A program made the translations under genes and the position numbers. Under the pieces are notes generated by a model, which had not been told where the DNA came from, made no database searches, and saw nothing but the letters and a program-made list of their open reading frames with translations. 10,880 nt of DNA from an uncultured Bacteroides sp. (GTDB lineage Bacteria; Bacteroidota; Bacteroidia; Bacteroidales; Bacteroidaceae). Position 1 is the first letter of the stretch; each line of letters starts with the position of its first letter. The stretch covers positions 1-10,880 of the forward strand of contig CAJKDC010000093.1 of NCBI GenBank assembly GCA_905198575.1, read 5' to 3'. This document shows positions 1 through 5,857 of this stretch, in pieces.

Positions 1-149
1 GTAATAAAGATGAGGCTTCGATGCAGTTTATCAAGTACTGGGTGTACAGCGAAGAGCAGAAACGCTACCTGCGTACAGGGAAACCCCTGCCGCGCTATCT
101 GTACAACACTAAAGCCAAAACCGTAATAATAGTAGAATATGGAGAATAA
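1..149 (+). CDS. C-terminal end of an unidentified protein (5' truncated)
   Basis: An open frame beginning at base 3 runs through 48 codons to a TAA at 147-149; its start lies left of the window. The tail is rich in Tyr, Lys and Arg (for example QFIKYWVYSEEQKRYLRTG) and reads like genuine coding sequence, with GC content like the next gene. The last 11 bases overlap the start of the exonuclease gene at 139, so the two are probably translationally coupled in one operon. I do not recognise the family. Its position before a nuclease would suit a replication or recombination protein, but that is only a guess. Confidence 0.6.
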   Translation, partial: NKDEASMQFIKYWVYSEEQKRYLRTGKPLPRYLYNTKAKTVIIVEYGE

Positions 150-822
150 CACGCTTACTTTCGAGAACCTGAAGCATGTCATGATAGATACGGAAACACT
201 GGGACTGACACCCGGCTGTATAGTACGTACCGTATCATTGGTAGAATTCAATCCGCTTACCGGAAATACAGGAAGGCGCCAGACATGGGTTATCAACTTG
301 CAGGACAGCATTAAGGCAGGGTTTAAGATTGAGGCCGGAACACTGAAATGGTGGATGATGAAAACGGATGCGGCCAGAAAAGCATTTGTATCGACACCGG
401 AAGAAGAAACCAGTCTGGTATCGTTTGTGAGTGAGTTTGTGGAATGGTTTAAGCCATACGGCGGTAAGGTTGCATTATGGGCATTGCAGGCTGACTTTGA
501 TCCGGCTATGATAAGGCCTTATCTGGCTTACTACTATATGCACATCATGCGTAATGATGATTACAGCGTGCCCTGGAACCGTAAACTGGTATTTGAGGTA
601 CGTCCGTTCATTGAGATTTACCGTTCCGAACACCCTGAAATTCAGACACCGCACAACAGCATGGATGATTGCCTGATGCAGATTAATGCCGTTACAGAAC
701 TGATAAAGACAGCTGATAAAGTGATGCTGGAACATGGGCAAAGCCTTTTGTCGGAGCTGGCAAAGCTGGATATTTACCAGCTTATGGTGAGCGGTGTAAG
801 AATAGCAAATGTACAACCTTAA
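139..822 (+). CDS. DEDDh-family 3'-5' exonuclease (Rv2179c / exonuclease VIII-like)
   Basis: The 227-aa protein carries the signature of DnaQ-superfamily 3'-5' exonucleases, which remove nucleotides from DNA or RNA ends using two metal ions. Motif I is DTETLGL, with D17 and E19. Motif II is probably ADFDPAMI, with D119 or D121. Motif III is PHNSMDDCLMQ, with H172 and D177 in the H-x4-D spacing of the DEDDh type. The arrangement and length resemble the stand-alone phage exonucleases related to Rv2179c and the RecE-type exonuclease VIII domain, with no polymerase or helicase part. The start overlaps the upstream gene by 11 bases, and a small gene follows 11 bases downstream. A role in phage DNA processing or recombination, or in RNA turnover, is inferred. 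The substrate cannot be read from the sequence. Confidence 0.85.
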   Translation: MENNTLTFENLKHVMIDTETLGLTPGCIVRTVSLVEFNPLTGNTGRRQTWVINLQDSIKAGFKIEAGTLKWWMMKTDAARKAFVSTPEEETSLVSFVSEFVEWFKPYGGKVALWALQADFDPAMIRPYLAYYYMHIMRNDDYSVPWNRKLVFEVRPFIEIYRSEHPEIQTPHNSMDDCLMQINAVTELIKTADKVMLEHGQSLLSELAKLDIYQLMVSGVRIANVQP

Positions 823-833
823 AATGATAAGAT

Positions 834-1049
834 ATGACAACCAGTGAAGATCCTATTAAAACCAGAAAAGCAGATTTAGACAAAAATCCGCACGGAACAA
901 ATGTTTTTGTAGCTATGCAGCATGAACGTGAGCGTAAAGGCAGATATGTAAGAGCCAACCGCACAACGCTGATATTTGTACCGGAAGGCAAGAATGCAGA
1001 CAAACTGGTGCAGAAATATAATGAGAGAGTAGGGTATAAGGAGAAATAA
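834..1049 (+). CDS. Small hypothetical protein, 71 aa
   Basis: A short, strongly charged protein beginning MTTSEDPIKTRKAD, with no Cys, no membrane segment and no catalytic motif that I recognise. It follows the exonuclease by 11 bases and keeps that gene's base composition, whereas the radical SAM gene after it is clearly richer in A+T. It is therefore probably the last gene of the exonuclease block. The central stretch (RANRTTLIFVPEG) could form a short beta-rich core. AAGGAG at 1039-1044, near its 3' end, probably serves the next gene. The function is unknown. Confidence 0.6.
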   Translation: MTTSEDPIKTRKADLDKNPHGTNVFVAMQHERERKGRYVRANRTTLIFVPEGKNADKLVQKYNERVGYKEK

Positions 1050-1061
1050 AAATTTACGTTG

Positions 1062-1979
1062 ATGAATATTGCATTACTTCCAGTTGATAGTAGTTATCCT
1101 AATTTGGCATTAATGAAGATTTCTTCATATCACAAAAACAATGGAGATCAGGTAGAATGGTACAATCCCTTGTGTGAATATGATAAGGTATATATGGCTA
1201 AAGTATTCTCATTTACACCTGATTATGGATATTATATTAATGCTGAAATAGAGAGGGGGGGGACAGGATATGATATAACTAAAAAACTTCCATCTTATAT
1301 AGACAGACTACAGCCTGATTATTCTATATATCCTCAAATTGACAATAAGACTGCATACGGATTTCTTACAAGGGGATGCCCCAATAAATGTAAATGGTGC
1401 ATTGTTCCCCAAAAAGAAGGGAAAATAGCACCTTATATGGATGTTGAGGAAATAGCCATAGAGGGAAGGAAAGAACTTATTTTAATGGATAATAATATCC
1501 TGGCTAGTGATTATGGGTTACAACAGATTGAAAAAATTGTTAAGCTAAAAATTAAAGTAGATTTTAACCAAGCGCTTGATGCAAGACTTGTTACTCCCGA
1601 AATAGCAAAATTGTTAGCTAAAGTAAAATGGATAAAGCGGATACGCTTTGGGTGTGATACACATCAGCAGATAGCTGAATGTGAACGTGCAATAGGACTT
1701 ATTGATAGATATGGTTATAAAGGAGAATATTTCTTTTACTGTATTCTATTAGACGATTTTAAGGAAAGTTTCCAGAGAGTAAACCATTGGAAACAAAAAG
1801 GTAGGCGTTATCTGCCACATTGCCAGCCTTTTCGTGATATAAACAATCCGCATCAAATAATACCTCAATGGCAGAAAGATTTAGCAGGTTGGGCCGACAA
1901 GAAGTGGATTTTTAGAACATGTGAATTTAAAGATTTTAAGCCACGAAAAGACTTTAAATGCAGCGAATATTTTATTTAA
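1062..1979 (+). CDS. Radical SAM protein, phage-type, with poly-G tract
   Basis: The 305-aa protein has the radical SAM cluster motif CX3CX2C in RGCPNKCKWCIVP (C106, C110, C113), which binds a 4Fe-4S cluster used to cleave S-adenosylmethionine. The N-terminus (MNIALLPVDS...PNLALMKIS) resembles the B12-binding-like Rossmann region that precedes this core in MiaB-like and related enzymes. Downstream, DFNQALDARL and RIRFGCD fit the later strands of the barrel. ATG at 1062 is preferred over TTG at 1059, because methionine followed by NIALL is the usual start in such proteins. A G8 run encodes R65-G67 of GGTGY, ahead of the cluster motif, so gain or loss of one G would stop translation within a few codons and remove the active site. 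It lies directly before a DNA methyltransferase. A role in nucleic-acid modification is conceivable but unproven. Confidence 0.8.
   Translation: MNIALLPVDSSYPNLALMKISSYHKNNGDQVEWYNPLCEYDKVYMAKVFSFTPDYGYYINAEIERGGTGYDITKKLPSYIDRLQPDYSIYPQIDNKTAYGFLTRGCPNKCKWCIVPQKEGKIAPYMDVEEIAIEGRKELILMDNNILASDYGLQQIEKIVKLKIKVDFNQALDARLVTPEIAKLLAKVKWIKRIRFGCDTHQQIAECERAIGLIDRYGYKGEYFFYCILLDDFKESFQRVNHWKQKGRRYLPHCQPFRDINNPHQIIPQWQKDLAGWADKKWIFRTCEFKDFKPRKDFKCSEYFI
1255..1262 (+). repeat. Poly-G tract (G8) inside radical SAM gene
   Basis: Eight consecutive G residues lie in strongly AT-rich coding sequence. They are in frame here (Arg-Gly-Gly). With seven or nine G, the new frame reaches a stop codon within about six codons, so the tract can act as an on/off switch if it slips. 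Confidence 0.9.
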
Positions 1980-2005
1980 ATTGAAAGGAGAAATAAGATT
2001 AGCTT

Positions 2006-2398
2006 ATGATAAGTGAAGTGTATAATATGGATTGCATGGAATATATGAAATCCATACCAGATAAATTCTTTGATTTGGCAGTTGTTGATCCGCCTTATGG
2101 CTTAGATAAAAAAAGCACTCATGGTAGAGGGAAACTTAAATCCAGATGTTTAAATAGAGGTGATATCCACAAGTGGGATATCCGTCCTTCGCAGGAATAT
2201 TTTAATGAATTGTTTCGTGTCAGTAAGAATCAGATAATATGGGGAGGTAATTATTTCCCACTTTCGCCTACCCGATGCTTTGTATGCTGGGATAAACAGC
2301 AAGTTTGGGAAAACTTTTCTCAATGTGAACTGGCATGGACTTCATTTGATAAACCGGCTAAACATATTACTATACCTAATAGGGGGGGGGCAAGCTGA
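2006..2398 (+). CDS. DNA amino-methyltransferase, N-terminal half (frameshifted at G9)
   Basis: This 130-aa frame is the N-terminal half of a beta-class N6-adenine or N4-cytosine DNA methyltransferase (N6_N4_Mtase type). The catalytic motif IV is clear as VVDPPYG (D28-Y31). IIWGGNYF and the later CFVCWDK are also typical of the family. The frame ends at a TGA just after a G9 run (2382-2390), before the S-adenosylmethionine-binding motif I, so this product alone should be inactive. The missing half continues without interruption in the +1 frame. Removing one G joins the two into a 219-aa protein, a normal length for phage methyltransferases. AAAGGAG lies at 1984-1990, 15 bases before the ATG, which is a long spacing. 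The gene follows the radical SAM gene by 26 bases. No cognate restriction enzyme is visible, so it would be an orphan, perhaps for protection against host restriction. Confidence 0.8.
   Translation: MISEVYNMDCMEYMKSIPDKFFDLAVVDPPYGLDKKSTHGRGKLKSRCLNRGDIHKWDIRPSQEYFNELFRVSKNQIIWGGNYFPLSPTRCFVCWDKQQVWENFSQCELAWTSFDKPAKHITIPNRGGAS
2382..2390 (+). repeat. Poly-G tract (G9) at the methyltransferase frameshift
   Basis: Nine consecutive G residues sit exactly where the methyltransferase reading frame breaks. With eight G the frame would read Asn-Arg-Gly-Gly-Gln-Ala-Asp and continue to 2666. With nine it reads into a TGA at 2396-2398. Confidence 0.9.
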
Positions 2399-2666
2399 TA
2401 AAGGAAAATTCCATCCAACCCAGAAACCTATTGACCTTTACGCTTATCTGTATCGCACATTCGCCAAGCCAGGAGATAAAATACTTGATACTCATCTGGG
2501 CAGTGGCAGCAGCCGAATAGCAGCTTTCAAAATGGGATTTGATTTTTATGCTACTGAAATAGACAAGGAATATTTTGAAGCTCAAGAACAGCGATTTAAA
2601 AAGGAATGCCTGAGCGAGATAGATACACCGAAAGGAAGATTAAAACAAATGAATTTATTTGAATAG
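2391..2666 (+). pseudogene. DNA amino-methyltransferase, C-terminal half (out of frame)
   Basis: Beginning at the end of the G9 tract, this frame encodes the rest of the methyltransferase. KFHPTQKP (H136-P141 in the joined numbering) is a hallmark of the family. ILDTHLGSGSSRIAA (D161-G167) is motif I, which binds S-adenosylmethionine. The order motif IV then motif I marks the beta class. An ATG in this frame at 2280 would give a 128-aa product, but its first 37 or so residues are out-of-frame translation of the N-terminal half and look non-native, so independent initiation is unlikely. Expression would need G-tract slippage during replication, transcription or translation. The stop TAG at 2664-2666 is followed two bases later by the next gene. 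Confidence 0.75.
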
Positions 2667-2668
2667 CT

Positions 2669-2842
2669 ATGAAAGGAGTATATCTAAATGAAATGCATGC
2701 ATTGGGAGAGTTTCTATTGCCAATAGCCGCGTTAGTGCTTTATTGTATCTTCAATTTAATAATATCAATAATGTACTGGTGGACTTTTAAGAGAAAAGAC
2801 CGGGATAGAGTGAATAGAGATTATAATAAACTTAAAAAATAA
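2669..2842 (+). CDS. Small single-span membrane protein, 57 aa
   Basis: This short gene begins MKGVYLNEMHALGEF. One hydrophobic helix at about residues 14-39 (LLPIAALVLYCIFNLIISI and neighbours) ends in aromatic residues and is followed by a highly charged tail (KRKDRDRVNR). By the positive-inside rule the C-terminus would be cytoplasmic. The ATG lies two bases after the methyltransferase stop. AAAGGAG follows at 2672-2678, so translation could instead begin at the in-frame ATG at 2693, 14 bases beyond that motif. The DUF2786 gene starts 11 bases after its stop. I do not recognise a family. The clear helix-plus-basic-tail design and operon spacing argue that it is real. Confidence 0.6.
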   Translation: MKGVYLNEMHALGEFLLPIAALVLYCIFNLIISIMYWWTFKRKDRDRVNRDYNKLKK

Positions 2843-2853
2843 TAGCACGGTAT

Positions 2854-3615
2854 ATGACCGATAAAGATAAAATACTTGCCAAATTAAGAAAGCTGATGAA
2901 CCTGAAAGAATCTGCATCAGCTATAGGAAATGAAGGTGAGGCAGCAGCGGCAGCAGCCGGTATAAGCCGTTTGCTACTTATGTATAACCTGACTGAATCT
3001 GATATACCAGAACAGGAGCGTATTGATAACCCTATTGTGTGTGAAGAAATACCTTTTAAGCCAGAAGTTCAAGGTGGACAATGGTATGAAGCACTTGTTA
3101 ATGTTATCTGTAAATACAATCTGTGCGAAACGCTTGTTGTAAGCACATACAGAAAAAAACGGTATCAGAAAGACAAGTTCCAGATAATAGGCCGACAGAA
3201 AAATGTAGAAGTCGTATTGTATCTTATTTCCTTCCTATCCAATAAGTTTTATCAGACAGGGAAAAAGGAATATCCGCTTTACAAGCATGATTGCCTGTTC
3301 AGGAAAGGAGTAATACCCAAAACAGAAATTATGTATTTAAGGTCTTATCTATATGGCTGTGTGATTGGTTTGCTTGATAAGCTAAAGGCTGAGAGAAACG
3401 AGCTTCAAAAACAATGCGATATAACGTCACTTGTTGTCAGCTCGAAAGCTGAAATAGATGATTTCTTAAAAGGTCAAAATATAAGCACGTGCAGATTTAA
3501 CAAACCATCGCTAGAAAGAGACTGTGCTTCTAGAGGATACATAACCGGAAAAAACATTGAAATAAACAAAGGTATTTATTCTACTACCGTAAGTAAGGAT
3601 AGGAGACTGGAATAA
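2854..3615 (+). CDS. DUF2786 domain protein
   Basis: The 253-aa protein opens with a DUF2786 domain at about residues 5-48. KILAKLRKLMNLKESAS is followed by NEGEAAAAAAGISRLLLMYNL, the family's conserved helix pair with a run of alanines. The longer C-terminal region (QWYEALVNVICKYNLC, then FQIIGRQKNVEVVLYLISFL) resembles the segment that follows DUF2786 in many phage and bacterial proteins. No catalytic motif is evident and the molecular role of the family is not established. It is common in phage genomes. Here it is an intact, AT-rich gene in the middle of the rightward operon. Confidence 0.75.
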   Translation: MTDKDKILAKLRKLMNLKESASAIGNEGEAAAAAAGISRLLLMYNLTESDIPEQERIDNPIVCEEIPFKPEVQGGQWYEALVNVICKYNLCETLVVSTYRKKRYQKDKFQIIGRQKNVEVVLYLISFLSNKFYQTGKKEYPLYKHDCLFRKGVIPKTEIMYLRSYLYGCVIGLLDKLKAERNELQKQCDITSLVVSSKAEIDDFLKGQNISTCRFNKPSLERDCASRGYITGKNIEINKGIYSTTVSKDRRLE

Positions 3616-3643
3616 TGATATGGGAAACGAAAATAGATTATAA

Positions 3644-3700
3644 ATGAAAACGAAATTATATTATCTGTTCCTGGCAGTGATGTATTTCCTACTAGGATAG
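3644..3700 (+). CDS. Possible 18-aa hydrophobic micropeptide
   Basis: ATG at 3644 opens an 18-codon frame reading MKTKLYYLFLAVMYFLLG before TAG at 3698-3700. The product would be two basic residues followed by a hydrophobic helix, like a minimal membrane peptide or a signal-peptide remnant. It fills the otherwise empty 101-base gap between two genes. There is no strong ribosome binding site, so it may be chance. Confidence is low. Confidence 0.25.
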   Translation: MKTKLYYLFLAVMYFLLG

Positions 3701-3716
3701 ATGGAAAGGAGATTAT

Positions 3717-3899
3717 ATGGATGAGAAAAACCCTATTATAGAGATAAATGCCAGGTTAGAATTTAAAGAAGGCAAGGTCTTATTATCCAAACTTGTAACA
3801 AACGAAATGCCCTTTGATCTTATGATAAGTTTAATCGGAGCTCTAGATAAAGCAATAAAAGAATATTATAACGAGCAATGTTTAACGAAAGGAGGATGA
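3717..3899 (+). CDS. Small hypothetical protein, 60 aa
   Basis: A 60-aa acidic-to-neutral protein beginning MDEKNPIIEINARLEF, with a predicted helical second half (PFDLMISLIGALDKAIKEYYNEQ). A well-placed AAAGGAG at 3705-3711, five bases before the ATG, supports this start. Its last codons contain AAAGGAGG (3888-3895), the ribosome binding site for the next start, so the two genes are coupled. I recognise no domain. The hydrophobic segment is amphipathic rather than a membrane span. Confidence 0.6.
   Translation: MDEKNPIIEINARLEFKEGKVLLSKLVTNEMPFDLMISLIGALDKAIKEYYNEQCLTKGG
3888..3895 (+). promoter_or_regulatory. Strong Shine-Dalgarno site before ATG 3903
   Basis: AAAGGAGG ends seven bases before the ATG at 3903, an ideal spacing. 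It supports 3903 as a real initiation site even though that frame soon runs out of register with the conserved protein from 3962. A second GGAGG at 3951-3955 sits six bases before ATG 3962, so both starts have a site. Confidence 0.55.
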
Positions 3900-3902
3900 C
3901 TT

Positions 3903-3961
3903 ATGAATAAGGAGAATATTGAAGAAGCTGCAAGGGTAATGAAAAAGGTTGGAGGAACAAG
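3903..3961 (+). pseudogene. Possible detached N-terminus of the 3962 gene
   Basis: From ATG 3903 the frame reads MNKENIEEAARVMKK and is well placed behind AAAGGAGG. It then diverges from the frame of the 3962 gene at an A5 run (3942-3946). If that run had one more A, the frame would continue Lys-Gly-Trp-Arg-Asn-Lys-Met straight into the downstream protein, giving one gene of 113 aa from 3903 to 4243. As sequenced, the 3903 frame instead ends at a TAA near 4070 after a Cys- and Arg-rich stretch that looks like out-of-frame translation. This is either a real frameshift, a homopolymer error, or a short leader peptide. Confidence 0.35.
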
Positions 3962-4243
3962 ATGTTTGTTAAGGCAGAACTTATGCCGCATCAGATACGT
4001 ATCCAAAAGATACGTTTGCAGAGATTGCAGGACATATCGGATGATGATTGTTTGGCAGAAGGTATAACGAAGTGGAATGCAGGACAAGAAGATATTCCGT
4101 TTTTTACTTATAAAAATGCCAACAAGAACGACTTTGATACACCGCAAGAAGCCTATGCCTCATTAATTAACAAAGTAAGCGTTAAAGACGCATGGGAAAA
4201 AAATCCTTATGTATGGGTATATGAATTTGAACTTGTAAAATAA
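3962..4243 (+). CDS. Phage protein resembling the C-terminal part of ASCH-type proteins
   Basis: The 93-aa product carries the pattern IRIQKIRLQRLQDISDDDCLAEGI, then TPQEAYASLINKVS...W and NPYVWVYEFELV. From memory these are the conserved C-terminal blocks of a widespread phage family often annotated as hypothetical or ASCH-like. The N-terminal RNA-binding-like part of that family (with a G-x-K-x-x-TRR motif) is absent, so this is a short form. GGAGG at 3951-3955 is six bases from the ATG. The same frame stays open upstream to 3923 and reads Trp-Arg-Asn-Lys just before Met1, which suggests that the ancestral protein was longer. Its TAA shares bases with the next ATG (TAATG). A function in nucleic-acid binding is only a family-level inference. 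Confidence 0.6.
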   Translation: MFVKAELMPHQIRIQKIRLQRLQDISDDDCLAEGITKWNAGQEDIPFFTYKNANKNDFDTPQEAYASLINKVSVKDAWEKNPYVWVYEFELVK

Positions 4244-4422
4244 TGAAAGGAGTAACTAAGTCTGCAAAACAGGCAAACATGAGAAGCCGCAAATGCGCTA
4301 CATGTGCCATTTTGAAAAAGTGCACACCGGATATACACCGAGTTTGCTCAGATAGTTTTATAGAAGGCTACAAGAAAGGAGCCGAGTTTTCAAATAAACA
4401 ACATAAAGAACAACAGAAATGA
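4243..4422 (+). CDS. Small Cys-containing protein, 59 aa, possible zinc ribbon
   Basis: This short gene begins MKGVTKSAKQANMRSRK and has four cysteines in the pattern C18-x2-C21-x5-C27-x7-C35, suggestive of a small zinc-binding fold. The rest is very basic and ends KQHKEQQK. The ATG is formed from the upstream TAA (TAATG), and the TGA at 4420-4422 overlaps the next ATG by four bases, so it is coupled on both sides. AAAGGAG lies within the first codons, exactly as in the 57-aa gene at 2669; the two share the identical string ATGAAAGGAGTA. No family is recognised. Nucleic-acid binding is plausible from charge and cysteines but unproven. Confidence 0.6.
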   Translation: MKGVTKSAKQANMRSRKCATCAILKKCTPDIHRVCSDSFIEGYKKGAEFSNKQHKEQQK

Positions 4423-4814
4423 AGAAAAGAATAACAGCAACATTTTGCACGCTTGTTTATATTGTAGGATTTATGGTCTTATGGTTTATTTTAAAACTAT
4501 TAGTGCCAGAATGGATATTTTTCACTGTATTTATAATCGTTTTGGTATCTTTGATATGGTCTCAGACAAAAGAAGATGAACCGCATTACTATATGTACAC
4601 AATGCTTCAAAAAGACAAGACTGTTGTTGGTATCAAAAAAACGAAAGACAAAAAACTACAATTGGATAAATCGAATATTTCTGATGTTATGAATAGTCAT
4701 TTCTGTTCTTTTACAGAGATAGACAAAGAAACGTTTGATTTATTCAGTATAGAGATTGAAAACAATAATAAGTCTTTGAAATCTTCGGAAGAATGTGAGA
4801 ATAAAAGAGTATGA
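4419..4814 (+). CDS. Two-helix membrane protein, 131 aa
   Basis: Two closely spaced hydrophobic helices, at about residues 7-28 and 31-47, are separated only by a short Pro-Glu-Trp turn. They form a hairpin, followed by a hydrophilic domain of about 80 residues rich in Lys, Asp, Glu and Asn. With a basic N-terminus (MKKR), both ends are probably cytoplasmic. The gene overlaps its upstream and downstream neighbours by four bases each (ATGA). It is AT-rich like the surrounding small genes. I do not recognise it. Superinfection exclusion or another membrane-associated moron function is possible but not shown. Confidence 0.6.
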   Translation: MKKRITATFCTLVYIVGFMVLWFILKLLVPEWIFFTVFIIVLVSLIWSQTKEDEPHYYMYTMLQKDKTVVGIKKTKDKKLQLDKSNISDVMNSHFCSFTEIDKETFDLFSIEIENNNKSLKSSEECENKRV

Positions 4815-5077
4815 AATGTCACTATATCTACACTGATAAAGGAGAAAAAATTCTGATACCTGGTTGCATGGCTGTTGCAGTTTCCGGTGATATGGGAAAT
4901 TGTACCTGCCAGAACCATCATACTGAATCTTTTACGCAATATGAGAAAAAGAAATACAATGAAGAGATATGTCGTTTGCATCAGGAAATAAAAGAACTGG
5001 AAAGTGAAAATGCTTATCTGAACAGGATAATCAGAAAACTAACTAAGAAAAGTATTCATTCAAAAAAAGAACAGTAA
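4811..5077 (+). CDS. Cys-containing protein with C-terminal coiled coil, 88 aa
   Basis: The N-terminal half, beginning MKCHYIYTDKGEKILIPGCM, contains cysteines at C3, C19, C31 and C33, plus a His pair. The C-terminal half is a clear coiled coil (YNEEICRLHQEIKELESENA, then YLNRIIRKLTKK), with heptad-spaced Leu and Ile ending in a basic tail. This combination recurs in small hypothetical proteins of Bacteroides phages as I remember them, without an assigned function. The gene overlaps the upstream gene by four bases and is one base from the next start, so it is an operon member. Oligomerisation is likely. Metal binding is possible. Confidence 0.65.
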   Translation: MKCHYIYTDKGEKILIPGCMAVAVSGDMGNCTCQNHHTESFTQYEKKKYNEEICRLHQEIKELESENAYLNRIIRKLTKKSIHSKKEQ

Positions 5078-5078
5078 T

Positions 5079-5519
5079 ATGAGATGGAATGAAAGTAAAG
5101 GATGCCGTCTGGAACATGCTGCTGCACTGGTATATGAAAAGAAAATATTTGAGCAGGAAGTAAATCCCGACCTTGTGCCGGAACTGAATATGAATCTGTT
5201 GCGGCCAGGGAATATTGTTACTTATGATACATGCCCTACTACTATTGCAATGGTAGAATCTGTCAATCTGGATAAGAACGACAGCGGCGATTTGACTTAT
5301 AAGTCTGTGTGGGCAATCGTAGAGGAAAATAAGGAAAATGTATTGTATCTGGGAAATCTTGTAGTGGATAAGGATATAAGACTGGCCACGGAAGCCGAAC
5401 AGCGTCGTTTCTTTGCTGTTACAAAAGATATCATAGCGAATCAGAAAAAGCGAATAAACAATATGCAGTGCATGGTACAGCGTTGTGAATCCAGAGTGCC
5501 GTGTTTTGAACAGGAATAA
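5079..5519 (+). CDS. Hypothetical phage protein, 146 aa
   Basis: A soluble protein beginning MRWNESKGCRLEHAAALVYE. The middle contains LLRPGNIVTYDTCP and a following beta-rich stretch (TIAMVESVNL, SVWAIVEENK, VLYLGNLVV), which suggests a small beta-barrel, perhaps SH3-like. The end is a helix with several Cys and Arg. It starts one base after the coiled-coil gene. GC content rises here back toward that of the genes at the left edge. No catalytic motif is visible and I do not assign a function. Confidence 0.6.
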   Translation: MRWNESKGCRLEHAAALVYEKKIFEQEVNPDLVPELNMNLLRPGNIVTYDTCPTTIAMVESVNLDKNDSGDLTYKSVWAIVEENKENVLYLGNLVVDKDIRLATEAEQRRFFAVTKDIIANQKKRINNMQCMVQRCESRVPCFEQE

Positions 5520-5539
5520 AATAATTAAATTGTGTACAA

Positions 5540-5815
5540 ATGAACTTTAAAGGTAAAGTAGTATGGGTTTCTGATGTTCAGAACATCACAACCAAAGATA
5601 ACAAAACATTCCAGAAGCAAGAAGTTGTGGTAGAAACAGAAGGCCGTTATCCACAAGGCTTGTGTTTTGAGATATGGGATGAACAAGTGAAACATGCCAC
5701 TCTTGCGGTAGGAAAGGAAATAGAGGTAGAATTTAATATGACGGTATCCGAATATAACGAACGGCATTATAATCGTGCCAAAGCATGGAAAATTACTCCA
5801 GTCGGTGATAAATAA
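5540..5815 (+). CDS. DUF3127 domain protein (OB-fold, SSB-like)
   Basis: The 91-aa product matches the DUF3127 family over its whole length. MNFKGKVVWVSDVQ is followed by FQKQEVVVETEGRYPQ, then CFEIWDEQV, and a final strand with Arg and Trp (RAKAWKITP). The family is small, beta-rich and Bacteroidota-centred. It is thought to adopt an OB fold like single-stranded-DNA-binding proteins, which would suit a phage replication gene. The typical acidic C-terminal tail of SSB is missing. It is the last gene of the rightward run, 20 bases after the previous stop, and a strong hairpin terminator follows immediately. DNA binding is inferred from the fold and has not been shown. Confidence 0.75.
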   Translation: MNFKGKVVWVSDVQNITTKDNKTFQKQEVVVETEGRYPQGLCFEIWDEQVKHATLAVGKEIEVEFNMTVSEYNERHYNRAKAWKITPVGDK

Positions 5816-5816
5816 G

Positions 5817-5851
5817 AAATGGCCGGTATCCTTTGAGAATACCGGCCATTT
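5817..5851. terminator. Bidirectional terminator hairpin between convergent operons
   Basis: A perfect 13-bp stem (5817-5829 with 5839-5851, core ATGGCCGGTAT) closes a 9-base loop. It lies two bases after the DUF3127 stop and seven bases from the stop of the leftward spanin-like gene. Short T runs flank it on both strands, so it can end both transcripts. Confidence 0.8.
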
Positions 5852-5857
5852 TAATTA

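Noticed and set aside
2280..2390. ATG 2280 as an independent start for the methyltransferase C-terminal half
   Set aside because: The first 37 or so residues are out-of-frame translation of the conserved N-terminal half and look non-native. The frame becomes family-like only after the G tract.
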